A DNA stretch of 64,000 nt from JBEGHD01 sp049334165 (GTDB lineage Bacteria > Bacteroidota > Bacteroidia > Flavobacteriales_D > Sanyastnellaceae): NCBI GenBank assembly GCA_049334165.1, contig JBEGHD010000015.1; one strand, given 5' to 3'. Position numbers and translations under genes: made by a program. The notes under the pieces were generated by a model that did no database searches, had not been told where the DNA came from, and saw nothing but the letters and a program-made list of their open reading frames with translations. Positions 8,813 through 16,324 of the stretch are shown piece by piece. The first letter of the stretch is position 1, and every line of letters starts with the position of its first letter.

Positions 8813-9214
8813 TTACTCTTTGTTACCCGACCACATGAAAATCCGCGGGTTGTTGTAGTAGACGGAAATGTCTTTGGTGAAAACCAGATGCAGCAGATCG
8901 ATCACCGGAAGTATGCCGAGTCCACCTCCGAGTGTGAGGGTGTAAAAAACCGGGACTTTCACATCGGTTCCCAGGTAGATACGATGAGCGCCAAAAGGAC
9001 CAAGGGCCAGGGTGAGTAAAATTGAAACCAGCCGAGGATTCTCCTGCACACTTTCCTTTTCCAGGAGCTTAAGGGCGAGCTTTTGAGCACCGTTGAGTTC
9101 AACTTCAGAAAGTTGTGGAAGCTCGATAAAAGAACTGAGATTGGTCTTGGCTTGCTGCGCTCTCAAAGCACTGCATGCAGTTAGAATCGTCAAAATCAGA
9201 ATGAGCTTTTTCAT
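8813..9214 (-). CDS. TM2-domain membrane protein
   Basis: A 133-residue protein. The N-terminal signal-like helix (MKKLILILTILTACSA) is followed by a soluble stretch of about 45 residues and a TM2 domain (ALGPFGAHRIYLGT, then a second hydrophobic helix with GGGLGILPVIDLLHLV). The short turn GxxGxHRxYLG is the TM2 signature. Function is not established for this family. I chose the ATG at 9214 because the 13 residues that an upstream start at 9253 would add are polar and would spoil the signal sequence. The gene is convergent with the T9SS gene to its left. Confidence 0.82.
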   Translation of the reverse strand: MKKLILILTILTACSALRAQQAKTNLSSFIELPQLSEVELNGAQKLALKLLEKESVQENPRLVSILLTLALGPFGAHRIYLGTDVKVPVFYTLTLGGGLGILPVIDLLHLVFTKDISVYYNNPRIFMWSGNKE

Positions 9215-9251
9215 GTCACAATCACCCTTTTCACTAAGTGGTGAAAATAAC

Positions 9252-9288
9252 AAAAGCCCTGCTGGAATATTTCTCAGCAGGGCTTTTT
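9252..9288. terminator. Bidirectional-looking hairpin terminator
   Basis: A perfect 13-bp stem (9252-9264 with 9276-9287) with T or A runs at both sides. It lies downstream of leftward queA and upstream of the leftward TM2 gene, so its natural role is to end the queA transcript. Confidence 0.8.
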
Positions 9289-9354
9289 ATTGGTGTTATT
9301 ATTTGCCAAAAATGATTCAATTTTAAAAGAAGTAAGATATCTCCTTCACACCTG

Positions 9355-9414
9355 TCTCGACTCCGCTCGACAATCGTCTGATGCGCGAGGACCGGTTCTC
9401 GAGCGGAGTCGAGA
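9355..9414. repeat. Imperfectly spaced inverted repeat, 16-bp arms
   Basis: TCTCGACTCCGCTCGA (9355-9370) is repeated in perfect inverted form as TCGAGCGGAGTCGAGA (9399-9414), with 28 bases between. It lies in the 3' untranslated region of queA, upstream of that transcript's terminator. The GC-rich arms stand out from the AT-rich surroundings, and it looks like a dispersed intergenic repeat. Confidence 0.8.
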
Positions 9415-9434
9415 GAACAAGGTGGTTATTCCGC

Positions 9435-10484
9435 TCACAAAATCAACATGGCATCACCATAAGCGAAGAATCTGTATTCTTCCTTAATGGCTTCTTTGTA
9501 TGCTTTCATGATCAGGTCGTAACCTCCAAAAGCAGCAGCCATCATCAATAGAGTTGATTCCGGTGTGTGGAAGTTGGTGATCATGCAGTTGGCAATGTGA
9601 AAATCGAAAGGAGGGAAAATGAATTTATTCGTCCATCCTTCGTAAGGCTTTAGTCTGTCGTAGGTGCTCACAGATGATTCGAGTCCGCGCATCACTGTAG
9701 TTCCAACAGCACAAACCTTTCTCTTTTCGTCCTTGGCCTTATTCACCCGGTCTGCAGTGTTCTCAGGGATAATGATCTGTTCAGAATCCATCTTGTGCTT
9801 GGTGAGATCTTCAACCTCTACCGGACGGAAAGTTCCAAGGCCAACGTGGAGCGTGAGCTCAGAAAACTCCACACCTTTGAGTTCCAGCCTTTTCATAAGC
9901 TGACGGCTAAAGTGAAGGCCGGCTGTCGGCACTGCTACGGCACCTTCGTGCTTTGCATAAATCGTTTGAAAACGCTCCTGATCTTCGGGCTCAACCTCGC
10001 GGTCGATATATTTTGGAAGTGGCGTTTGACCAAGCTTGTAAACGGTTTCTTTGAATTCTTCGTGTGTTCCGTCAAAGAGGAAACGAAGTGTTCTTCCACG
10101 AGAAGTGGTGTTGTCGATTACTTCGGCCACGAGTTCATCGTTTTCTCCGAAGTAGAGTTTGTTACCAATTCTGATCTTTCTTGCAGGATCAACAAGCACG
10201 TCCCATAGCAGGCTTTCGCGGTTGAGTTCTCGAAGCAAGAAAACTTCGATAGTCGCACCAGTCTTTTCTTTGTTACCGTACATTCTGGCTGGGAAAACAC
10301 GCGTGTTGTTCAACACCATCACATCTCCGTCATCAAAATAGTCGAGCACGTCCTTAAACATGCGGTGTTCGATTTCACCAGTATCGCGGTGAACCACCAT
10401 CAACCTCGACTCGTCTCTGTTTTCGGCCGGATGTTGGGCTACTAATTTTTCGGGAAGATCAAATTTAAATTGAGATAGCTTCAT
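9435..10484 (-). CDS. queA: tRNA preQ1(34) S-adenosylmethionine ribosyltransferase-isomerase QueA
   Basis: QueA transfers and isomerises the ribose of S-adenosylmethionine onto preQ1 at tRNA position 34, giving epoxyqueuosine in queuosine synthesis. The 349-residue length is normal. Recognised motifs are the N-terminal FDLPEKLVAQHP, LNNTRVFPARM, VAVPTAGLHFS, HVGLGTFRPV, and the C-terminal TNFHTPESTLLMM. A TACTTTTG box on the minus strand (10525-10532) could be its -7 element, giving a leader of about 40 bases. It is followed by an inverted repeat and a terminator. Confidence 0.97.
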   Translation of the reverse strand: MKLSQFKFDLPEKLVAQHPAENRDESRLMVVHRDTGEIEHRMFKDVLDYFDDGDVMVLNNTRVFPARMYGNKEKTGATIEVFLLRELNRESLLWDVLVDPARKIRIGNKLYFGENDELVAEVIDNTTSRGRTLRFLFDGTHEEFKETVYKLGQTPLPKYIDREVEPEDQERFQTIYAKHEGAVAVPTAGLHFSRQLMKRLELKGVEFSELTLHVGLGTFRPVEVEDLTKHKMDSEQIIIPENTADRVNKAKDEKRKVCAVGTTVMRGLESSVSTYDRLKPYEGWTNKFIFPPFDFHIANCMITNFHTPESTLLMMAAAFGGYDLIMKAYKEAIKEEYRFFAYGDAMLIL

Positions 10485-10524
10485 AATTGCCTTTGCTTAA
10501 TTAGAGCTGTTTTTAGAGCGGGTG

Positions 10525-10532
10525 CAAAAGTA
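10525..10532 (-). promoter_or_regulatory. Candidate -7 promoter box of queA
   Basis: Reads TACTTTTG on the minus strand, a perfect TAnnTTTG match 41 bases before the queA start. No clear -33 TTG was found at the right spacing, so confidence is limited. Confidence 0.4.
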
Positions 10533-10588
10533 AAAAAAATAGGGAATTTTCGACATGAATCAACTGCTAACTGCCGACCAAATCGTGA

Positions 10589-11320
10589 TTAGGCAGATTG
10601 TGGCTCCAGTTTGTTCAGCTCTTCTTCAAATTGTTCCACAGACCAGGCATCTTCAACTGAGTAATCGCCACTGCGTGTTCTCCGAAGCGCTTTCAGGTAA
10701 CCGCCACAACCGAGAGCAGCACCGTAGTCGTTAGCCAGACTTCGGAGATAGGTCCCCTTGGAGCACTCCACTTTGAAGTCTACTTCGGGAAGCTCCAATC
10801 TCGTGAGCTCGAATTTCTCGATGCGAATCAAATTCTTTGGCACATCCACTTCCAGACCTTTTCGGGCGTAGTTGTAGGCTCTTTTCCCATCAATTTTTTT
10901 GGCCGAAAAAACGGGTGGCTGTTGCATCTGCTCACCGATAAACTCCTTTGTAGCTTCCTGTAATTCCTCCTTTGAAATGTGATCAGAAGGCAGATCGTTT
11001 TCAGGTTCTGTTTCCAGGTCGAAGGAGGGCGTTGTTTGCCCCAGTCGGATGGTTCCAGTGTAGACCTTGTCGTCAGCCTGAATGTGCTGGATTTGTTTTG
11101 TCATCTTCCCTACGCAGATTACAAGAAGACCAGAGGCCAGAGGATCGAGCGTGCCGGCATGGCCGACTTTAATCTTCTTGATCTTGCCGTTTTTGCGGAT
11201 GAGCCAGCGTAGCTTGTTGACCACGTCAAAAGACGTCCATTTGAGCGGTTTGTCCACGAGAAAAACAGCACCGGCTTTGAGCTGATCAATCGATTCAATG
11301 AGGTTGGGAGTGACTTGCAT
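10589..11320 (-). CDS. truB: tRNA pseudouridine(55) synthase TruB
   Basis: TruB isomerises U55 in the T-loop of tRNAs to pseudouridine. The 243-residue product shows motif II, GHAGTLDPLASGLL, with the catalytic Asp in TLDP, plus DKPLKWTSFDVV near the N-terminus and the KGTYLRSLANDYG motif. It is short (E. coli TruB is about 314) because it has little C-terminal PUA domain, as in other Bacteroidota. I chose the ATG at 11320. A further upstream ATG at 11350 would add ten unusual residues. A TACTTTTG box at 11326-11333 (minus) sits just upstream of the chosen start and would give a near-leaderless message. Confidence 0.95.
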   Translation of the reverse strand: MQVTPNLIESIDQLKAGAVFLVDKPLKWTSFDVVNKLRWLIRKNGKIKKIKVGHAGTLDPLASGLLVICVGKMTKQIQHIQADDKVYTGTIRLGQTTPSFDLETEPENDLPSDHISKEELQEATKEFIGEQMQQPPVFSAKKIDGKRAYNYARKGLEVDVPKNLIRIEKFELTRLELPEVDFKVECSKGTYLRSLANDYGAALGCGGYLKALRRTRSGDYSVEDAWSVEQFEEELNKLEPQSA

Positions 11321-11361
11321 TGAGGCAAAAGTAATGTATCCATGCCTCACCGTAAAGGTAA

Positions 11362-12582
11362 TTACTCAGGCCTCGATTGAAGAGAACGATTTTGCCTTGA
11401 GATTACCAAAAGAACGGTCATCATCACTACCATGAAAACTCCGTGCTGTCTGGCAAGGATATTTTCTGTGAACATTTGGAAGAATACAATTCCAAAAATT
11501 GCTGAAAAGAGCAATTCTGATTTTATACTTCTGAAAACCATGACAAAGAAATAAATCAACAGAGATAGCCCCCAAACTCCGAAAGTGAGAATAGCATTCA
11601 AATATTCGTTGTGCGAATTGTAATTATGAGTTAGGGCCATCTTGGGGTTAATCAGAAGGTAGCAGCCATTGAGAGTGGTCTGAACATTGTCAGAGCCCAG
11701 TCCGAAGAGCCAGCAATCTTTCAGAATGGCCATGCTGCACTGATACATAGAAATCCGATCGCCAGTTCCTGAATAGACCAATGCGCGTGAAGGGTCTTTT
11801 ATGATGTGCAGCAAGTCCGACAACCTGGCAAGAAATACTTGTTGAGAAAGAATCGCTAGTAGCGCAAACCCTCCCAACAAACTTCCAAACCAGGTCCATT
11901 TTCTGAAATAGAGAAGAAATGCGGAACCCACTAAAAGCGTTGCAATAACAGACATTCTACTTCCAGATAGTATGAGTCCCGCAGCACCTACAACGAGAAG
12001 TACCCAAATGACAGTCCTCAATCGAGGGAAACTCTTATGAATCTGAAAGTCCATGAGAATTAAGAGAGTGGCTCCCGAAAACATTCCGTAATAAGTAGGG
12101 TGCACACCCGAAATTGATTCGAACTTCGTCCGGAGGAGAAAGTAAAAGTTTGGGTTTTGGATCGTTTCATCGATTACACCTAAAACGTAGAGAATAATCA
12201 GAAGAAAGGACAGAAGCGAGGTAGCTACCACGAAGGCTAATTTTGACCAGCGGATTACACTAGCATTAATTTTACCCTTCAGATGAATTAAAACTGGTAC
12301 GGCCAAAAGTGCAGCCCTTTTTTCAAACTCAAACCAGGCCAGTTGAAGGTCGCTTGCCCAAAAGGAGTAAACGAGATAGGTAAGAGCTACTAGAAAGAGA
12401 GGAGTTAGCGGATTGAGCAGAGAAGGTTTTCGAAAAGAATCCCGTTTTAACACAGCCAAAAATACAATGCTAAGAAAGGCCAAAATCAGGACTAATCCTG
12501 AAGCCTGCAGGGGTAAAACTGGAAACAAGAAAATGGCGATGATGAGCCAATCAGTGATTTTACTTATCCGTTGTTGGATCAT
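11362..12582 (-). CDS. O-antigen ligase/polymerase-like membrane protein (Wzy_C family)
   Basis: A 406-residue polytopic inner-membrane protein with about ten or more helices, expected to join or polymerise lipid-linked glycans on the periplasmic side. The Wzy_C-type signatures seen are the helix boundary with LSGSRMSV and the large periplasmic loop with LTHNYNSHNEYLNAILTFG, whose His residues match the essential position in WaaL-type ligases. The N-terminal part overlaps the end of the upstream GT4 gene by 23 bases, so both are translated from one leftward transcript. Ligase and polymerase cannot be separated from sequence alone. Confidence 0.87.
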   Translation of the reverse strand: MIQQRISKITDWLIIAIFLFPVLPLQASGLVLILAFLSIVFLAVLKRDSFRKPSLLNPLTPLFLVALTYLVYSFWASDLQLAWFEFEKRAALLAVPVLIHLKGKINASVIRWSKLAFVVATSLLSFLLIILYVLGVIDETIQNPNFYFLLRTKFESISGVHPTYYGMFSGATLLILMDFQIHKSFPRLRTVIWVLLVVGAAGLILSGSRMSVIATLLVGSAFLLYFRKWTWFGSLLGGFALLAILSQQVFLARLSDLLHIIKDPSRALVYSGTGDRISMYQCSMAILKDCWLFGLGSDNVQTTLNGCYLLINPKMALTHNYNSHNEYLNAILTFGVWGLSLLIYFFVMVFRSIKSELLFSAIFGIVFFQMFTENILARQHGVFMVVMMTVLLVISRQNRSLQSRPE

Positions 12583-13750
12583 TGTCCTGGATCGATGAAT
12601 TCACAAAATGAATAAAATCTTCGAGAAACCTTTCATTGGAAAAGCGCATCGCATTTCCACGCGCTTTCAGGGGACTAAAATCAAATCTCATTTTCTCGAA
12701 TCGTTCTATCGCTTCCAGAACGCTCTCCGAAGACTGCTCTTCAAAGAAAATCCCTGTTTCTCCTTCTACTACTGTTTCGAGATAACCACCTTTTTTTAAA
12801 GCAATTACGGGGATTCCACATGCCTGGGCTTCCAGGGACGTGATGCCGAAATCTTCGTTGGCAGCCATGATCAGTGCTTTCGAAACTCTCATTTCGCGTT
12901 TGAGGCTCTCGTCATCGATGTATCCCATGAATTCCACATTAGGACTTGCAATCGATTTCAAAGAATGAAAATCAGGACCATCTCCGATAATTTTCAGTTT
13001 CAGATGAGGAAGTTTTTCAAATGCTCTGATGACAATGTCAATTCGCTTGTAGGGAACCATTCGGGATACAACCAGGTATTGAGAACGCTCTTCAACAGCA
13101 GTTCCGTTTGGTGTAAAAAACTCCGTGTCGATTGGCGGATAAACCACCTTTGCTTCGCGCTGGTAATTTTTCCTGATCCTATCAGAAACATACTCGGAGT
13201 TGGCTGCAAACGATGTGACCCTCGATGCCGAATCAAGGTCCCAGTTTCGTAGCTTATCCAGTTGCCAGTTGGCCAATTGGCGAATTCCTTTGTGCTGAAC
13301 GTGCTCGAGATACTCTTTCCGCAAATCCCACGCATACCGCACCGGTGTGTGGCAGTAGCAAAGGTGCTTTTGATTCTTGTTGATCTTAACTCCCTTTGCA
13401 ACAGCGTGCGAAGAAGAAATGATTAGATCATATTCCGACAGGTCAAGAGATTCAATCGCACTTTTGAATAGTGGAAAGAAGTAGCGGTGGTGCTTCCTGA
13501 CAAAAGGAAGTTTTTGAAGATAAGTCACTTTTATCTCCTTTCCATTGACGAGCTGCTGCTGGAGGTCTGGAGTGAGATTATTAAAAAGCGCGTAAATATC
13601 CGCGTTGGGGAAGCAAGAGTGAATTTGCCGAAATACTTGTTCGGCTCCACCCTTTACCACAAACCAATCGTGAATGATGGCTACTTTCAATGAGTTAAGT
13701 GCAGGTTGCAAAGGTTTGGTCTTGTCAGATTCAGCAACGAATTTAATCAT
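12560..13750 (-). CDS. Glycosyltransferase family 4 protein
   Basis: A 396-residue GT-B enzyme that transfers a sugar from an activated nucleotide donor, probably in surface-glycan assembly at the inner face of the membrane. The N-terminal acceptor domain begins VAIIHDWFVVKGGAEQVF, with the usual GG loop. The donor domain has VSRMVPYKRID and the EX7E motif in NEDFGITSLEAQACGIPVIA. It overlaps the O-antigen-ligase-like gene by 23 bases at its 3' end, and its start overlaps the stop of the upstream GT4 gene (ATGA). Sugar specificity is unknown. Confidence 0.93.
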   Translation of the reverse strand: MIKFVAESDKTKPLQPALNSLKVAIIHDWFVVKGGAEQVFRQIHSCFPNADIYALFNNLTPDLQQQLVNGKEIKVTYLQKLPFVRKHHRYFFPLFKSAIESLDLSEYDLIISSSHAVAKGVKINKNQKHLCYCHTPVRYAWDLRKEYLEHVQHKGIRQLANWQLDKLRNWDLDSASRVTSFAANSEYVSDRIRKNYQREAKVVYPPIDTEFFTPNGTAVEERSQYLVVSRMVPYKRIDIVIRAFEKLPHLKLKIIGDGPDFHSLKSIASPNVEFMGYIDDESLKREMRVSKALIMAANEDFGITSLEAQACGIPVIALKKGGYLETVVEGETGIFFEEQSSESVLEAIERFEKMRFDFSPLKARGNAMRFSNERFLEDFIHFVNSSIQDNDPTTDK

Positions 13751-14784
13751 TTCTTAAGAATCGCTCTGAGTTTGGCCGCGGTTTGATAAAAGCTGTAAAG
13801 CATTTCCCGGGATGTCTCCTTCACATTTTTAGCTGCAGTTGCTTCTCGGAGTTTTTCAGAAAATGCGGTTCTATTTTGACAATCAATTAGTTCTATCCAT
13901 TCAGAAAATAGCTCCCGAAAAACGGGAATATCGTTAGCCAAAACCGGTTTGCCGAAATAAAGAGCTTCGAGAACAGGGAGGCCGAACCCTTCATACTCTG
14001 AAGGAACCACGACAAGCCTGGCGGATTTATAAAGTGCGATTAGCTCTTCATCAGAAACGTTTCGATGCCATTTAAAACATGTGGTTTCCCGGAGGTTCAT
14101 TTTGGGGAAATGTCTGCTTTCAGAACCAACTAACCGCAAGTCGAACTCTGCTCCAAGCTCCGAATCCACAAATGCATCAATCAACAAATGGAGTCCTTTG
14201 CGAGGGTTGTGAGAAGCCACGCACAGAATGTATGGTTTTTCGAAATTGGTTTCTGGCTCTACCGAGTCGGGATTGACATCGAAGAAAACACCTCCGTGCA
14301 AAACCGGCAATGGTTTGCCCTCATCCAATTTGGTAAGTTCGCGTATACGACCTGCAGTGAATTCGCTGACGGTGGCAAGCTCGCAACTCTTCAGAAGTTT
14401 TGGCAGCAGCCATCGGTACCAGGCTCTGAATGAAGTAGAAAACCAGCCCTTTTCGTTTTCCAGGGTAGCCACATCGTGTACAATCAAAAAGTTGTTGTTG
14501 TAGCTGACAGGGGCCACGTTTCCGAGGTTAACCAACTTTGGCGAGCCTGCTTTTTTGAGGTAAGCCGGAAGTTCAACTTGCTCCCAGAAAACACCCGATT
14601 TGCGGCCAACGACAATCACCTCCGCTTCAGGAAGTAGGTTTTTGTAGTCTCTGTTGACCAATACTTTCAATTTAACTCCTTGCGACAAAAGCGCATTGCA
14701 AATGCCCAGCGAGTAGCGCTGAACACCGGTTTTGGGTTGACTCAAAAATTTTCCGTTGATCCAAATACAATTAAGCTCCTGCAC
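13747..14784 (-). CDS. Glycosyltransferase family 4 protein (RfaB/mannosyltransferase-like)
   Basis: A 345-residue GT-B glycosyltransferase. The N-terminus (NGKFLSQPKTGVQRYS) is the GxxRY-type loop of GT4 enzymes in O-antigen clusters. The donor site has LCVASHNPRKG and the EX7E motif in SEYEGFGLPVLEALYFGKPVLA. The start codon is GTG. It is the first gene of a leftward operon (GT4, GT4, ligase-like, with overlapping ends), divergent from wzm 32 bases away, so the two operons share a very short promoter region. The linkage formed is unknown. Confidence 0.92.
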   Translation of the reverse strand: MQELNCIWINGKFLSQPKTGVQRYSLGICNALLSQGVKLKVLVNRDYKNLLPEAEVIVVGRKSGVFWEQVELPAYLKKAGSPKLVNLGNVAPVSYNNNFLIVHDVATLENEKGWFSTSFRAWYRWLLPKLLKSCELATVSEFTAGRIRELTKLDEGKPLPVLHGGVFFDVNPDSVEPETNFEKPYILCVASHNPRKGLHLLIDAFVDSELGAEFDLRLVGSESRHFPKMNLRETTCFKWHRNVSDEELIALYKSARLVVVPSEYEGFGLPVLEALYFGKPVLANDIPVFRELFSEWIELIDCQNRTAFSEKLREATAAKNVKETSREMLYSFYQTAAKLRAILKK

Positions 14785-14816
14785 CAGAATTTAATTTTAC
14801 TTTTGACAGCGTTTTC

Positions 14817-15584
14817 ATGAAACTAGCTCCCCAAATACCCAGTCGGCATATTATAGTGAACCTCATCAGGCGCAATATGAAATTGCGCTACAAGAGTTCT
14901 TTGCTGGGCTACCTGTGGTCGTTTTTAACTCCGCTGCTTTTCCTCCTGATTTTTCATTTTGTCTTTTCTCAGGCATTTCAGGGAATGCGAAGTTATTCAC
15001 TTTATGTACTATCGGGGCTTATCCTCTGGCAATTTTTTGCCAATGGCAGTAATCAGTGTATCCAAAGTTTATTGGCCAATGCGGGTGTAATAAAAACCAT
15101 AAACGTCCCTGTAATAGCTTTTCCGATAGCGACCATTTTCACAGAGCTTTTCAATATGGGGCTGGTACTGATTCCATTTTTTGGTTTGATGCTCTTTTTC
15201 GGACTTGAGCTCACCTGGCACACGCTTCTGGTGATTCCCGTTCTGCTTCTCATGACATTCTTTTCGCTTGGCCTCGGCTTACTGTTGGGCTCTTTGAATA
15301 TTTATCTCAGAGATATTTCAATTCTCTGGAATTCCATCAATCCGGCATTGTTTTACCTCACTCCGGTGGCCTATACGCTGGATTTTGTGCCTGAAAACTA
15401 CCACCCAGTGTTGAAACTCAATCCGCTCTACCACTATTTTCAGATGATGCGAGATGCCCTTTACTACAATCAGGTGCCGTCACTGGAAACTGCTCTAATT
15501 GCTTTTTTCACAGCTGCCATCACCTTTTTTTTAGGGTTGATAATTTTCAAGAAACTGGAACCCGGAGTAATTTCAAACGTGTGA
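14817..15584 (+). CDS. wzm: Polysaccharide ABC exporter permease (Wzm-like)
   Basis: A 255-residue ABC-2-type permease with six membrane helices, expected to flip a lipid-linked polysaccharide across the inner membrane. The cytoplasmic N-terminus contains LIRRNMKLRYKSSLLGYLWSFLTPL, characteristic of Wzm/TagG permeases, and a conserved NPLYHYFQMMRD segment lies near the C-terminus. The stop codon overlaps the GTG start of the ATPase gene, so the two are translationally coupled. The divergent glycosyltransferase operon starts 32 bases upstream. Confidence 0.94.
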   Translation: MKLAPQIPSRHIIVNLIRRNMKLRYKSSLLGYLWSFLTPLLFLLIFHFVFSQAFQGMRSYSLYVLSGLILWQFFANGSNQCIQSLLANAGVIKTINVPVIAFPIATIFTELFNMGLVLIPFFGLMLFFGLELTWHTLLVIPVLLLMTFFSLGLGLLLGSLNIYLRDISILWNSINPALFYLTPVAYTLDFVPENYHPVLKLNPLYHYFQMMRDALYYNQVPSLETALIAFFTAAITFFLGLIIFKKLEPGVISNV

Positions 15585-16324
15585 GAGATCTTGAGCCACA
15601 TATCGTTTTTGAGGATGTGAACCTCAGCTATTTCACATTTAATCAGGGTGTGAACTCCTTTAAGGATTTGTTCACCACCTTCAAAATCAAGCGGCTGTTT
15701 GAAACCAAAAGAATTCTGACTGATCTGAACTTTTCGATACCAAAAGGGCAAACAGTTGGCATCCTCGGTGGAAATGGAGCCGGCAAAAGCACGATGCTTA
15801 AAGCAGTGGCCGGAATGCTCATGCCCTCTTCAGGGAAAATCACCGTGAAAGGTAAGGTGGCTCCAATTTTGGCAATCGGTGCTGGTGTGGAAATGGAACT
15901 TACCGGATACGAAAACCTCAATCTGATGGGAAGCCTGATCGGCTTTTCAAAACAGGAGCTAAAAGAAATTAGCGGCAAAGTAGCTGAGTTTTCGGAGCTT
16001 TCTGATGAAGCGCTGCGTATGCCGCTCAAAACTTATTCGACTGGAATGCTCAGCAGGTTGAGCTTTAGCATTGCAGTTGCAAACTACCCCGAAATCCTGA
16101 TAGTCGATGAAGTGCTGGCTGTTGGCGATGAGGGTTTTCAGAGAAAATGCATCAACCGGATCAATGAAATCAAAAAATCTGGCAGCACCATTCTGTTTGT
16201 TACTCACAATGTTGGTGATGTAAAAAGCATTTGCGATAGAGTGATTTGCCTCGATAAAGGCAAAGCCGTTTTTGACGGTGACGTAGACGAAGGAATAGCT
16301 TATTATCAATCACTTTTTAGATGA
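15581..16324 (+). CDS. wzt: Polysaccharide ABC exporter ATPase (Wzt-like, without C-terminal domain)
   Basis: A 247-residue ABC ATPase that powers the adjacent permease. Walker A is GGNGAGKST, the signature helix is YSTGMLSRLSFS, Walker B is ILIVDEVLAVGD, and the H-loop is FVTHN. The start is GTG and overlaps the wzm stop. The protein ends after the nucleotide-binding domain, whereas Wzt proteins that recognise a capped O-antigen carry an extra C-terminal carbohydrate-binding domain of about 150-200 residues. This one resembles the shorter TagH/KpsT-like form. The stop overlaps the start of the next gene (ATGA). Confidence 0.94.
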   Translation: MRDLEPHIVFEDVNLSYFTFNQGVNSFKDLFTTFKIKRLFETKRILTDLNFSIPKGQTVGILGGNGAGKSTMLKAVAGMLMPSSGKITVKGKVAPILAIGAGVEMELTGYENLNLMGSLIGFSKQELKEISGKVAEFSELSDEALRMPLKTYSTGMLSRLSFSIAVANYPEILIVDEVLAVGDEGFQRKCINRINEIKKSGSTILFVTHNVGDVKSICDRVICLDKGKAVFDGDVDEGIAYYQSLFR

